Below are positions 45,784 to 55,319 of a DNA stretch of 64,000 bases, piece by piece. Every line of letters begins with the position of its first letter. Position 1 is the first letter of the stretch. A program made the translations under genes and the position numbers. Origin of the DNA: Podocnemis expansa (taxonomy: Eukaryota; Chordata; Testudines; Podocnemididae); the NCBI GenBank assembly GCA_007922195.1, contig ML682067.1, positions 7,998,297 to 8,062,296 of the forward strand, given 5' to 3'. Below the pieces are notes generated by a model. It was not told the DNA's origin and searched no databases. It was given only the letters and a program-made list of their open reading frames with translations.

Positions 45784-45951
45784 TATACCAGATATGGCCT
45801 TGTTGCAAAGCTTCTGTATACACCCAAGATGTGCTCTTCATAAGATTCTTTAATGCTCTGCCTGGTATGACTGGATTTATTTAAATAAGATATTTTACCC
45901 ACAATTCCACCTAGTGTATGAACAGTATGATACAGTTTAGCATTCCATCTC
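45784..45951 (-). repeat. 3' LTR of the Ty3/gypsy element
   Basis: On the minus strand it runs ...TGGAATGCTAAACTGTATCA ... CCATATCTGGTATA. It aligns with the solo LTR at 15441-15608 and the 5' LTR at 47917-48084 over the same 168-bp length. Confidence 0.85.
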
Positions 45952-46399
45952 CCCCTTTAAGTTTGCTATTCCTATTATTTAAAATATCATGCTGCCTTCG
46001 AAGTTCAGTCTGTTAGGTATCTCTCAATTGTATTTTCTAATTAATAACTTGAATGCATAATAAATTGGGCATCAGGCTGTCCTTAGTTACAACTACTGGC
46101 TGCAGTCAATCTGTAATCCTCATGTCCCCTTCTTCTGTATCTACTGGTAATAGAATTTACTCTGTGGGTTGTTTTTTTCTGTGAAATTTTTGCAAACTCT
46201 CCACTGTCAAATTTTTGTCAAACTCTCCACTGTCAGTCTCAATCACACATAAGCTGGATTCTCAATACTTTCTCTTTATGACAGCTGGAGTTGTCCATCC
46301 TTTTTCTTTGTCCAATTTGACATGAGCATGGCATTCAGGTTCTAGACCTGGCAGTTCTCTGAGTGATGTATGTTATAAAAGTGTTCATAACCTCTTTTA

Positions 46400-47406
46400 C
46401 CCTTCTTATCCTACTTGGATACTCTCTTCATGTGTGGCCTCTTTGGTTCTTTTCCAAAGCTGGAAAAGTAATTCTGAGTTATCTTCCTGTCAGGAGTTGT
46501 ACTGGAGTAATTGCTATTGGTTTTGATCTGTAAAGCAGAAGTGCAGATAGTGAATATTCCTGCTTTAGGAGTTTCTTGGCTTCTCCATTCTCTTGTGGGT
46601 AATATGGGCTGCTGGTAATACAAACAAAATCATATTTCATAGGGAATGAGAAATACTTCCATAGTGAACTATGGTCTATTGTCCATAGCTAGTTGTTCTG
46701 AAACACTGAAGTGAGCAAAAATTAACCTAGGTTCTTGATAACATAGCAACATGTTAAGTTGAACAAGTACATTACTTCTACGTATCAGGAAAAATGGTCC
46801 ACAACGACCAGGTTATGATGAGCTCTGAATTCACATAAATCTGAAGTTAATGTCTCCCAAGGTCTATCTAGGAGAAGTTTAGTTATTAAAAGTTCTTTGT
46901 GTTGTGTTGGTCAGTTAGTTTTGCAATGTTCATACACACATACTTCACTGTTTACATCAGGGGTCTCAAAATCAAATCACCACAAGGGCTGCATGATGAC
47001 TAGTATGGTAGCCTAAGGGCCGCACCACTGAAACCTTTTCATACAGCGCCATTTCAAATATTGATAGTGATAGTGTCATTGCAGGCTGCAAGAAATAACT
47101 TTAGGGGCCACGATTTTGAGACCCTTGGTTTACATCCTTGCTTATGCCTGGACGCCATACAGGCTGGCTGGCTCATTCACAGCATTTAGTTAATCCTTAA
47201 TGCCTTTCATTGGTCAGGTTTAGGATTTCTCCTCTCATTCTATTTGGAATTATGATGTAATTGCCTTTAATCAAAAAGCCATTTGATTCAGTTAATTGTC
47301 TATGCATGACAAAGTAGACTTTTGTCACTTTTGTAGTATCCTTTAGACACATATCCCAGCTGTCCCTAACCAAACTTAGAACTTCCTGAAGTTGAATGTT
47401 TCTCAA
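46400..47406 (-). pseudogene. Ty3/gypsy integrase, disrupted
   Basis: In minus-strand order: a frame at 47406-47197 ending GFLIKGNYIIIPNRMRGEI and LNLTNERH, the segment before and including the first His of the integrase zinc-binding (HHCC) region. Next, in another frame around 47150-46920 and interrupted by the hAT, VWRPGISKDVNSEVC and YEHC supply the 'VYWPGM...C..C' part. Around 46800-46650, short pieces VVDHFS and MDN mark the two catalytic Asp sites of the DDE core. Around 46620-46560, SSPYYPQENGEAKK marks the 'SSPYYPQ.NG.AE' region. The pieces lie in different frames with stops between. Integrase joins element cDNA to host DNA; this copy is inactive. Confidence 0.82.
46958..47127. mobile_element. 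hAT non-autonomous element nested in Ty3/gypsy integrase
   Basis: 170 bp from CAGGGGTCTCAAAATCAAAT to GATTTTGAGACCCTTG. The target GTTTACAT is repeated perfectly at 46950-46957 and 47128-47135. Member of the CTCAAACTCAAATCACC family. Confidence 0.94.
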
Positions 47407-47916
47407 GGTTGGGTTTTTTGGTAAATGTTACAGTGATTTTTTTTTATCTGTTAACCTAACAACCAGCTTGCCTGATATTATCATGTTTTGCATTCCACTA
47501 ATCGGTTTGCAGTCAGTGTATGCAGATCGCTTATAAAACATTCAACATTTCCCTGTCATTCTTAAATTTTCTCATGATAACATGCTCTTTCATAAATTCA
47601 TTTCTCTGCAGTATAAAGTACACATGAAGCATAGCCAGAACCCATTCATAGTTATCTTCGACTGCCTTCAGTAAAGTCAAAAAATGTAAAGATATGATCC
47701 ATCTGCTTCACCATAGCATATATTAAAGAAGGTACCTGTATGTCTCCAGTTTCCTTATGAAGCATGTTTGCAATTCAAAATCTTGCAAAATACTGCCTCT
47801 AGTCCATTGTGAGGGTGTGTCGGGGCCAAAGTTCTGTGAGACATTGAACAATGGCATGTTGATGAGAACCTACAACCTCTGTTCTTAGTTTACTCCTGAT
47901 GCCATTTGAATACTTT

Positions 47917-48084
47917 TGTTCCAGATATGTATTGGGCACCTAGCTTGCTTGTACAACCAAGATGTGTTTATCATAAGATCTCTTAACATTCTGCTGGATT
48001 CTGCTGAAGTTTTGTTAAATCAATTATTTTACATACAGTGATATCTAATGACTGAACAGTAAGATAGTTTAGAATTCCATTACA
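47917..48084 (-). repeat. 5' LTR of the Ty3/gypsy element
   Basis: On the minus strand it runs TGTAATGGAATTCTAAACTA ... ACATATCTGGAACA, with intact TG...CA ends. 168 bp, like the other two LTRs. About 13 bases downstream lies TGGCATCAGGAGTAAAC, a possible but unproven primer-binding site. Confidence 0.85.
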
Positions 48085-48590
48085 AAGGCCAAGTTTGTTG
48101 AAATTCAGGGAATACTTCAGGGGATAGGACAGACTGTCGTGTTCATATTGGCATCAGTTTATATTCTTTTGCATTTTTAAAGCTCAGTTGTGTACCTGCC
48201 CTAGAGCTACTAAACAAGTACATTTTTCTCAACCTATAGTATTCAAACAAAAATTAACAATAGAGTATAGACAGGCGGCGTGCAATCTTCCCGACCTGTG
48301 TCCATTAATGCAGTTCAGCTTTCTGTTTACAGAGCTGGTCCAAAAAGGATACATTTTAAAATAATGTTAATATAGTAGCTTTTGACAAGGATAATATTTT
48401 TCACTTTCAAATTTTTCCTGAAGTTTTTAATTAAAACCTTCTAGGTTTTTTCTTTGTTTGTTCATCCCACTGTATCTTCTTCGTCCCCATCCCCCTTTTT
48501 AGTGGTCCCCATCCTATTAGTATTTTTTTTTCATTTTTCCATAAAGAGGCCAGGACTGGAAAGGATTAATATAGGGGAAAATGTTTTATT
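48085..48590. other. Non-genic sequence, nothing recognised
   Basis: No supported feature. Confidence 0.45.
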
Positions 48591-48591
48591 A

Positions 48592-48755
48592 CCTTATAAC
48601 CTTTAACCTGGTGGTAGACTACTGTCCATGATGTGCAAGACTCCCCTGCCAGTTCAAGTCCACCCTCTGCCTGACAAGGAGAAAGGAGTTGAATGGGGTC
48701 TGCTGCAGTACAGATGTGAGCTCAGACCACTGGGCTGTAGAGTCATCCTCACTGG
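48592..48755. repeat. tRNA-like foldback repeat, copy 1
   Basis: An A-box-like AACCTGGTGGTAGACTACTG and B-box-like AGTTCAAGTCCACCC are followed by their approximate inverted counterparts (GGAGTTGAATGGGGTC, CTCAGACCACTGGGCT). The two halves form a foldback of tRNA-like arms. I recall similar dispersed repeats in turtles but cannot name the family. Confidence 0.55.
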
Positions 48756-48879
48756 CTTTTGCCCTGATTATTATTTAATAATATTTATTTATTGTTAATA
48801 ATTAGCATTTAGTAACTATAAAATTAAAGTAGAACAACTTCAATAGGAGCGATTGAGGGACCCTGTCAGAAAATTCAAT

Positions 48880-49015
48880 GTCTGTCACCCAGCAGCAGTA
48901 CACTCACCTAAAGTAGATCACTTCAAATTTCATATGTCAGAGAGGGAGTTGAAGTGGGGTCTCACACATCTCAGGAGAGTGTGCTAACCACTGAGCTAAA
49001 TAGAGAGACTGCTTC
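48880..49015 (-). repeat. tRNA-like repeat, copy 2
   Basis: The complement reads TAGCTCAGTGGTTAGCACAC (A-box form), TCTCCTGAGATGTGTGAGAC and CCCACTTCAACTCC (degenerate B box). It resembles the right half of copy 1. It is a tRNA-derived repeat rather than a tRNA gene because the acceptor stem is absent. Confidence 0.6.
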
Positions 49016-49505
49016 TCTTCAACCTTTCACTGCCAGCTATTTTGTATGACTTCACCTGCGGGATCTGATCCAGTGGCAGCCTCTGAGCTTACCTACCAGA
49101 CCAGGCTCTACATATGACTTACGAAAGGAAGGCCTAATACCCCTGGTTTGTGAATTGCTCTGGGGCTTAGGTGGCAAATAGGCATGAGAATGCCTAGAGG
49201 GAGGCAGCAGTGCACATATGCAAAACCTGAAACTTAGATGCTGAGTTTAAGTGCCTGCCAAAGTAGGTAGCAGCTGAGCAGTAAGTCACAGTTGGTCTAG
49301 AAAAATGGCCACTGTGGGATAGGGTGAGGGGCCCGGGACTACACTAGGGCCTCAATCCTGCTACTTTTTCCTGGCGGCAGACCCTACTCCTAGGGAGTCT
49401 GCCATTGAAATCACTGAGGATCCATGCAGGTGTAAGGATCTGTTCATGCAGAACAAGGTGCAGGAGTGGGGCACAGGATCTCAAATCTGGTTTCTAGAAA
49501 TGCAG
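49016..49505. other. Non-genic sequence, nothing recognised
   Basis: No supported feature. Confidence 0.4.
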
Positions 49506-49513
49506 ATCTAGTT

Positions 49514-49901
49514 CAGGGATGGCTAAACCATGGCTTGCAATCTGCACGTGGCTTTTGTACATATAAAAAGTGGCTTGCAGGCTCCTCTATACTCTCTACC
49601 TCCATTCTCTGCCTACCAGACTGCACTGAGAAGCTCAGGGCTTGTGTCCTGTGGTGGGGTAGAGTCTGCTATCCAACAAGGATGGGGATCTTGGGGCTTC
49701 TGCCCCAGGGGAGGTACCTGCCAGGGCTAGGGGCTTCAGCAGGTGTGGGACTAAAGCTATGGCAAGTGCACCACATGGAGCAGAAGCCCAAAGTCCCCAC
49801 CATCCTGCTGCACCACTGAGGCCCAGTAGGTATGCTCAGCTCTGGAACTTCTGAAGATTGTTGTATATTCCTTGAAGGATCAGTAAGTTTGGCCACCCCC
49901 A
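49514..49901. mobile_element. hAT non-autonomous element, GTGGCTCTTGAG family, copy 2
   Basis: Begins CAGGGATGGCTAAACCATGG and ends AGTTTGGCCACCCCCA. Flanks ATCTAGTT (49506-49513) and ATCTACTG (49902-49909) agree at 6 of 8. It shares its ends and the GTGGCTTTTGT subterminal motif with 40313-40897. Confidence 0.8.
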
Positions 49902-49949
49902 ATCTACTGTATTAACCCACTGCACAGAGTAAACCCCCTAGTGAAAGTC

Positions 49950-50303
49950 TGTTAATCAGAAGGGACCGCTAGATCATCTTGTCTGTCTTTCTGCATATCA
50001 CACACTACCAACACCATCAGCACCTATGCATTAAACCTAATAGCTGAAATGAGACCAAAGCATTACAGCCCACAGGAGGCTAGACTATTATGTGCAATGG
50101 GTAGAGACCCAGGACTGAGATGCACCAGTGCTCAAGGCTTCTGCAGTGGCAGAGAAACAATTAAGTGAGCAATACCCAGCCAGTCCTGACAAGTGACCAG
50201 TACTCACATGCTGCAGAGGAAAGTGAAAAAAATCCAAGGTTACTGCCAATATGACCTGGAGGAAAATTCCTAACCAATCCCACAAGGCATGATCAATTAG
50301 ACC
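49950..50303 (-). mobile_element. CR1 LINE 3' region, part 1 (split)
   Basis: The plus strand shows the complement of a turtle-type CR1 3' region: CAGAAGGGACCGCTAGATCA, TTACAGCCCACAGGAGGCTA, GACTATTATGTGCAATGGG, ATGCACCAGTGCTCAAGGCT, CATGCTGCAGAGGAAAGTG and TGACCTGGAGGAAAATTCCT. It breaks after GATCAATTAGACC and resumes at 51500. Confidence 0.78.
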
Positions 50304-51499
50304 ATGGGAGTTTTTGAAGCTTCTCTTGGGAAAGGCAAGCTCCCTGGACCCTGCCTCCACCTCCCCCCAGGTCCCACCCCCAGGCCCTTCCAAGGGCAAA
50401 GTCCCACCCCAGACCTCTTCCTCTATCCCTCACCAGTCACTGCATGGGTCTCTGGCAAACTTCTTCCTGTCCTCTTCTCCTCCCACCCCATCTATCCTCC
50501 CCACTCCCCTTCTAGCATGAGAAGCAGCTGCCTATGTGCCTAAGACAGGAACTGGGTCAGCATGGGATGGGGGCTGGCTGCTGTAGGATGACTCACATGC
50601 TCAGTCTGTTCCTCCCTCCCTGGCTAAGGCAGTAACTGGACCTGCAGACCTAAGGGTAAACAGAGCCACCCATCAGGAAGCTTGGGAGAGACATAGGAAA
50701 TTTGGACGGGAGGAAGAAGGGGTGTAGACAGTCACGTGAGAGGAGGTAAGCTGGGGAAGAAGCTACATATCCCAGCAGAAAGACTGGGTGAGTGATTGAG
50801 TAACCTGTCATGACAGATTTTTTTTCCATAAAATCCCAGTCTCCTGTGATCCAGAAGGAGTGCCTATGAAAGAAAGGTTATTTGTGGAAACACTTAGCAC
50901 TTCCCATCTGATGACCTCAAGGCACCTAAGCAAAAACAATGAAGTAAGCTACACAATACTTCACTGAGACAGGCAAGTATTAGCCTTGTTTTTATATGAA
51001 GAAACAGAATACAGGTTGATTGCCTTTTAAAATCAATAGAAAGACTCCCATTGAGATCAAACCTTAAATGACTGGTAGTCCAATATCCTAATGCCAGTCT
51101 GTGACAAGAGAACACCAAGCCATGCTGTTTCTTCCTTTACATTGTACTTACCATTTTCCTTATCTGGAAGACAAATGAGTGTCTTTGAAGGGTCTTAATT
51201 GATTACTGAACAGGCTAGGAAGCAATGACATTGGGTGGTGAGGAAGAGAGTAGGAAAAAAAACAGCTTGGTGAGTCAATCCACTGAAATTGAAGGCTGGT
51301 GTCAGCCTTACACTGCTTGAGGGCTTGTCATGATGAACTTTATATGTGCCATGCAAATAGCTTCACAGATGGCTGAGAAGCATAAAAGCTTTGGTCTTCC
51401 CAGCACAGAGGGCAGGCAGCAGGGAAAAGGGGGAGGGGCACCACAGCCAATCAGGGAAAGCCTTGCCTCCCTGTGCCTTCAATAAATTCTGCCCATGAG
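50304..51499. other. 1.2-kb insertion splitting a CR1
   Basis: TTAGACC stands on both sides (50297-50303 and 51500-51506) and the CR1 reads through if the insert is removed. The insert starts ATGGGAG and ends GCCCATGAG. It contains a C-rich part (50340-50520), an old L2/MIR-like segment (50886-51110) and, near the right end, CATAAAAGC, CCAATCAGG and AATAAATTCTG in that order. I do not recognise a transposon class and see no coding sequence. Confidence 0.6.
50886..51110 (+). mobile_element. Ancient L2/MIR-like fragment
   Basis: CTTAGCACTTCCCATCTGAT, GACCTCAAGGCACCTAAGC, ACAATACTTCACTGAGACAG, GCAAGTATTAGCCTTG and ATATGAAGAAAC follow the widespread amniote pattern 'TAGCACTTT...CAAAGCACTTTACAA...CAACACCCCTGTGAGGTAGG...TTTTACAGATGGGGAAAC'. 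Confidence 0.55.
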
Positions 51500-51556
51500 T
51501 TAGACCCTGAATATGTGAGCAAGAATCAACCAGACAAACAGCATGTTCTCCAGTGT
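51500..51556 (-). mobile_element. CR1 LINE 3' region, part 2 (split)
   Basis: TTAGACCCTGAATATGTGAG, CAAGAATCAACCAGACAAAC continues the CR1 interrupted at 50303. Confidence 0.7.
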
Positions 51557-52910
51557 TTTGTGGATAGACAGTGGCTACCTTATTAGGCCTGGAGGAAGGG
51601 AAAGGAGTCTACCTTCCCTCTATCCAGCCAAGTCACCCAGGGCCTTTTATGATTTGCTTCAAAATAGATAGTCTTGATGTAGAGCTAACTGAACCACTAC
51701 TTCCTCCCCATAAGCTTTTTGTCAGGAACTGGCACAGACTCAGAAATGTATCTAGCTCTGCATTTTCAAGAGAACATAAATTCTTCCTATTGCATATACT
51801 GTGACAGCATACAAATGACTTTAGCATTGGTATTACCTGAAGCTTCTAAGTACTGATAGTTTAAATACATATTAATCATCCACTTTAAAGCATGATACCA
51901 TCACACCTTCAGAGGTGTCCATACACTGTCCATATCTTCTACCACCTTTTTTCATGCAAGATACAAAACTGTAACTATCTAATTCTCTATAAATCATATG
52001 ACTAAACATAAGATCAGCAGCCAGTGTCAGAGGCATACTCAGCTTCAGCTGACAGAATGACCAAAGCAGTTACATTTTTATATTTTAACCCTAGAGGTTT
52101 GAAATCAGAAAAGCTATTTAAAACAAAGTAAGAGAGTAAGAGAGAGAGAGAGAAATCAAATCCCATCTATCTTTTGATGAGGCATTTGGTTTCAATAACT
52201 TTTGGGATATTTTCCCTGCAGGGTGTAATAGGTGAGGAAAAACTTCTGAAACTGACTTAAAGACTGAGCTTGTGAAACAAGATGTGTCACCAGCTTAAAA
52301 AAAATGAAAGAAAATAACCAGATTCCTCACAATAATATTAACATTTTATTTTAACAGTCAATTTGCAGTATATGTATTACAGTATTTTTAGGGGGTTTTT
52401 TCCATCCTTTTTTCTATCAGAGACAAAGCATAGGAGAAACTCTGACCCCACTGAAGACAAATGGAGTTTTGTCTCTGACTTCAAGGAAGCCAGAATTTCA
52501 ACTCAAGATTCTGCAAGAATATTCACAAACATATTTTTCTTTATTGTCCTGGCTGGGTACATATCATAGTGATTTGCTTAAATTCACAGATCTATAAGGC
52601 AAAAATTTTAAATGCTTGTTCATGAGCCAGCTGCCAAAATGATGGTCATTTGAGACTACAAATGGTTTGTACCAACATAGCATTTGACCCTCACACAGTC
52701 AAATCTTCCTTTAACATCCCTTTGTTCTTTCCACAAGGGTTTCAGTTGGAGAGCTGCCTGAACCAATTTCCATATTTCTTGCAATAACTGAAAACAAAAC
52801 CAACAAAATGTGCCAGACAGAGCTATGCTAGCCCAAATTGTAGGAAGCAAGGTATCTGAATGACACGTAGAAGCTGTTTTTGAAAACCCATATGTGTGTG
52901 CACGTGCATG
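51557..52910. other. Non-genic sequence, nothing recognised
   Basis: Contains a short (GA)n run at 52139-52152. No other supported feature. Confidence 0.45.
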
Positions 52911-53075
52911 TGGCTATATCTGTACTACGAGCTACAGGCGTGATTCCCAGCCCACATAGTCATATTCACACTAGCACTCACTGAGCTAGCAATGCTAAAA
53001 CTAGTGACTACAGTAGTTTGGGCAACAGCAGCATGGGCTAGCTGCCTTATAAATGCACCCACAGGTAGACTGTAG
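52911..53075. mobile_element. Harbinger-type MITE fragment, GAGCTACAGC family
   Basis: TGGCTATATCTGTACTACGA at the left resembles GGCTACGTCTACACTACGA. The interior GCTAGCAATGCTAAAACTAG and GCATGGGCTAGCTGCC matches a MITE type recalled from turtle sequence. The right end is not clear. Confidence 0.5.
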
Positions 53076-53419
53076 ATATTCATGGTTTTAGCCTAACTTT
53101 CAACAAGCTGGGGGGCACATATATATCTCTAGGGGGAATTAAAAGACCATATTTTGTATTAATAGCTGAGTACACTACTATACATTGTACTATAACTTGT
53201 TCCTATGTAGGAATTATGCCACATACTCTTTTTAAAGACAAAGTTCAATTCTGTGAAATCTGGAATTGGAGTAATTTGATACAGCCAAGACACAATATAA
53301 GGGCAAATGCAATTTGTTATTACATCAATGAATTACTTTTCTAGATTATCAAGACAGTGTTCACAGAGAAATCTGTTATTACATTCTCTAAGGTGCTCTT
53401 TGGAAAATTTTACACTTCT
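53076..53419. other. Non-genic sequence, nothing recognised
   Basis: No supported feature. Confidence 0.4.
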
Positions 53420-53860
53420 GGTTAGTTTTATTCTATTTGTTTGTACTTGTTTTCATTATTTTTGTCCCTGTGAGTAATGTTGAATGTTTAGCAACAGTAA
53501 ATTTTATTTCCCGCATGTCAGACCACTTACAAAGCTGAGACAAATCTCTCTAAATCTTTCTTACCACTTGATGTGCATTCATTATTCTTCCCATAATTGT
53601 GTCACCATCCAACCATTTAACTGGTTTACAGTCACTTCAAGTCATTTATGTAGAATAGAAATTGCAAACATAGTCAAAACCCTATGGGAGCCTCAACTAA
53701 CACTGCCTGAGATGGATGTGGTCTTTTCCCTGTCAAATAAACTTGTATTCTATAGTCACCATTGCCATCTGCAATCCATATTTTTATTTAGCTTCTGATT
53801 TAAGATGTTATTTGTAAAGATCATCATCAATCACCCAGTTATTCCATCATAGCTTATATA
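53420..53860 (-). mobile_element. Probable diverged CR1/L3-type LINE fragment
   Basis: On the plus strand, CAAAGCTGAGACAAATC, GTGTCACCATCCAACC, CTATGGGAGCCTCAACTAAC and CTGTCAAATAAACTTG have the flavour of the antisense CR1 3' coding region ('GTGTCATCTGC', 'GGGAACTCCACTAGTAAC'), in plausible order but strongly diverged. Confidence 0.35.
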
Positions 53861-53927
53861 CAAGTTCCAAAGAGGCAGCCATGTCAGTCTAGTTCAGCAA
53901 AACAAACAGAGTCCCGTGGCACTTTTA

Positions 53928-54317
53928 GGCTATGTCTACACTAGCAAATTAGTCTGGACTAAGCAAGCGTAGTCCAGACTAATTTGAACCCTGTCTACAC
54001 TAGTCTTTGGCTAGTTTGAACTAAAAAAATTTTTAAAAGCTTAGTTCGAACCATTTAGTTTGGCTCGTTAGTCCAAACTAAATAATTTCGAACTAGAGGT
54101 TAGTTCAAATTAAGCCGTGTTTTTTAGTTCAAGCTAATTTTTAGTTCAAACTAGCCACACTTTTTTAGTTCGAACTAAAAAGTTAGTTCTAACTAAAAAT
54201 AGCACGGATAGTTTGAACTAAAAAAAAAACAAAACACGGTTTAGTTCAAACTAAACTTCAAACTACTTAGTTTGGACTAAGTATGTCCAAACTAAGATTT
54301 TTGGTGTAGACGTAGCC
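53928..54317. mobile_element. Harbinger-type MITE nested in a PLE tail, TAGTTCRAACTA family
   Basis: 390 bp from GGCTATGTCTACACTAGCAA to TTTTGGTGTAGACGTAGCC. TTA stands on both sides (53925-53927, 54318-54320). Removing the MITE and one TTA restores GGCACTTTTAAAGACTAA, the string seen uninterrupted at 6490-6507, so both boundary and target are certain. The interior is TTAGTTCGAACTAA-type palindromes. Confidence 0.95.
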
Positions 54318-54371
54318 TTAAAGACTAACACATCTATCACATGAGCTTTCAAGGGAGAAAATCCCACTTGA

Positions 54372-54573
54372 TCAGATGTTTGAAGATGGGGCGACTTAAA
54401 AAATAGGAGGAAAATAAATGTGGGGAAGAGTAAGTCAGAGGATCAGGTCAGACTGTGGCAGCAAATCAATCAAATTAAATGCTCTTACTCTCTGACCATG
54501 TCCTGTGACTTACACTCCCCTGCATTTATTTTCCTCCCATTCTGTAAGTTCCTCAACTTCAAGCATATAATGA
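54372..54573. repeat. Imperfect inverted repeat of the PLE arm
   Basis: Left arm 54372-54454 (TAGGAGGAAAATAAATGTGG, AAGAGTAAGTCAGAGGATCA) pairs imperfectly with right arm 54491-54573 (GTGACTTACACTCCCCTGCA, TTTATTTTCCTCCCATTCTG) around a ~36-nt spacer. Confidence 0.82.
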
Positions 54574-54627
54574 AGTCTGCTTATATATAGTGTCCTTCAG
54601 ATGAGCATCTCTGGACAAAAAAAGCGG

Positions 54628-55319
54628 TGTAGCAGGGTGGTTTCACCACTCCAGAATGGAAGGGTTTAAAATGCTAGAAGCATGGACCTGGTCAATAGGA
54701 GCTGGTGGCTGGGGGAGCCAATCAAGGCTGAGGAGCCTGTATATGCAGGGGCTTCAGCCACAGTTGAGGTATTCTTCCTCTAACCTTGGAGGAAGGGTAT
54801 GCTGCAGGTGGCCAATGTTTGGTGAAGACACAGCTCTGCTGCAAGGGAACAGGTACATGGAGAGGTGAGGATATGGCCCAGGAATCTGAACTGGGTGCTG
54901 GACTGGAGTGGAATGTCAAAGTGGTGCTCAGGCAGGGCACACAGGGTCCCTGGAGTGGGGGCCAGAGAAGAAGTTGTGTCTGCATCTCTTCCACCTCCTG
55001 CAGACTGCCAGTGGATGGTGAATGGACTGATGGTGGCCACTGAGACAAAGTGGGCCTGGACTGTACCTTACCCTAGAAGGAGGGAACTTAAGAGGACTTA
55101 GCCAGAGGGCAGAAGTCTGATCTAGAGACTGTGGAACATATAGAGCGCTGACCACTGAAGGTGGCTGCCATTTGAACAGTTCTCCATACTGGGAGGCACC
55201 TGTCTGCTGAGTCACGTGCTGCCACCCATCTAGAAGCAGTAATTGCAGCAGGTGTAGAAAAGGTGATTCTAAACAGGTAAATTTTAAAACTTGATTAAGA
55301 AAAACCTGATCTGTGACAG
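54628..55319. repeat. Unclassified repeat-like block
   Basis: Starts TGTAGCAGGGTGG and ends CTGTGACA. Its moderately GC-rich composition and phrases such as AAGAGGACTTAGCCAGAGGG resemble a dispersed sequence I associate with turtle genomes, possibly LTR-derived. The TG...CA ends could be chance and no target duplication is seen. The overlapping frames have no domain. Confidence 0.3.

Larger units (their letters stand above)
45784..48084 (-). mobile_element. Ty3/gypsy LTR retrotransposon, internally deleted and decayed
   Basis: Two 168-bp direct repeats (45784-45951 and 47917-48084) bound a 2.0-kb interior on the minus strand. A purine tract, TTAAAGGGGG (complement of 45952-45961), lies directly upstream of the 3' LTR as expected for plus-strand priming. 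The interior holds integrase motifs but no protease, RT or RNase H, so most of pol is deleted. A 170-bp hAT is nested at 46958-47127. LTR divergence is high and no 5-bp flank match remains (ATTTC versus AAGGC). Confidence 0.85.
53864..54590. mobile_element. PLE tail, foldback form, containing a MITE
   Basis: Starts CAAAGAGGCAGCCATGTCAG, TTCAGCAAAACAAACAGAG and GTGGCACTTTTA, is interrupted at 53928-54317, and resumes TTAAAGACTAACACATC, CATGAGCTTTCAAGGGAG and CCCACTTGATCAGATG. From 54491 it turns back into an inverted copy of its arm. No coding sequence. Confidence 0.85.

Noticed and set aside
47440..47620. gag-like remnant of the Ty3/gypsy element on the minus strand
   Set aside because: A few residues resemble retroelement gag helices, but with stops and no zinc knuckle I could not support it.
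48880..49015. Possible tRNA gene on the minus strand
   Set aside because: A- and B-box-like motifs only. No acceptor stem, anticodon arm or terminator, and a related copy nearby.
54722..55215. Cluster of 78-108-codon frames on both strands
   Set aside because: No domain or consistent coding strand, and the sequence looks like a dispersed repeat.
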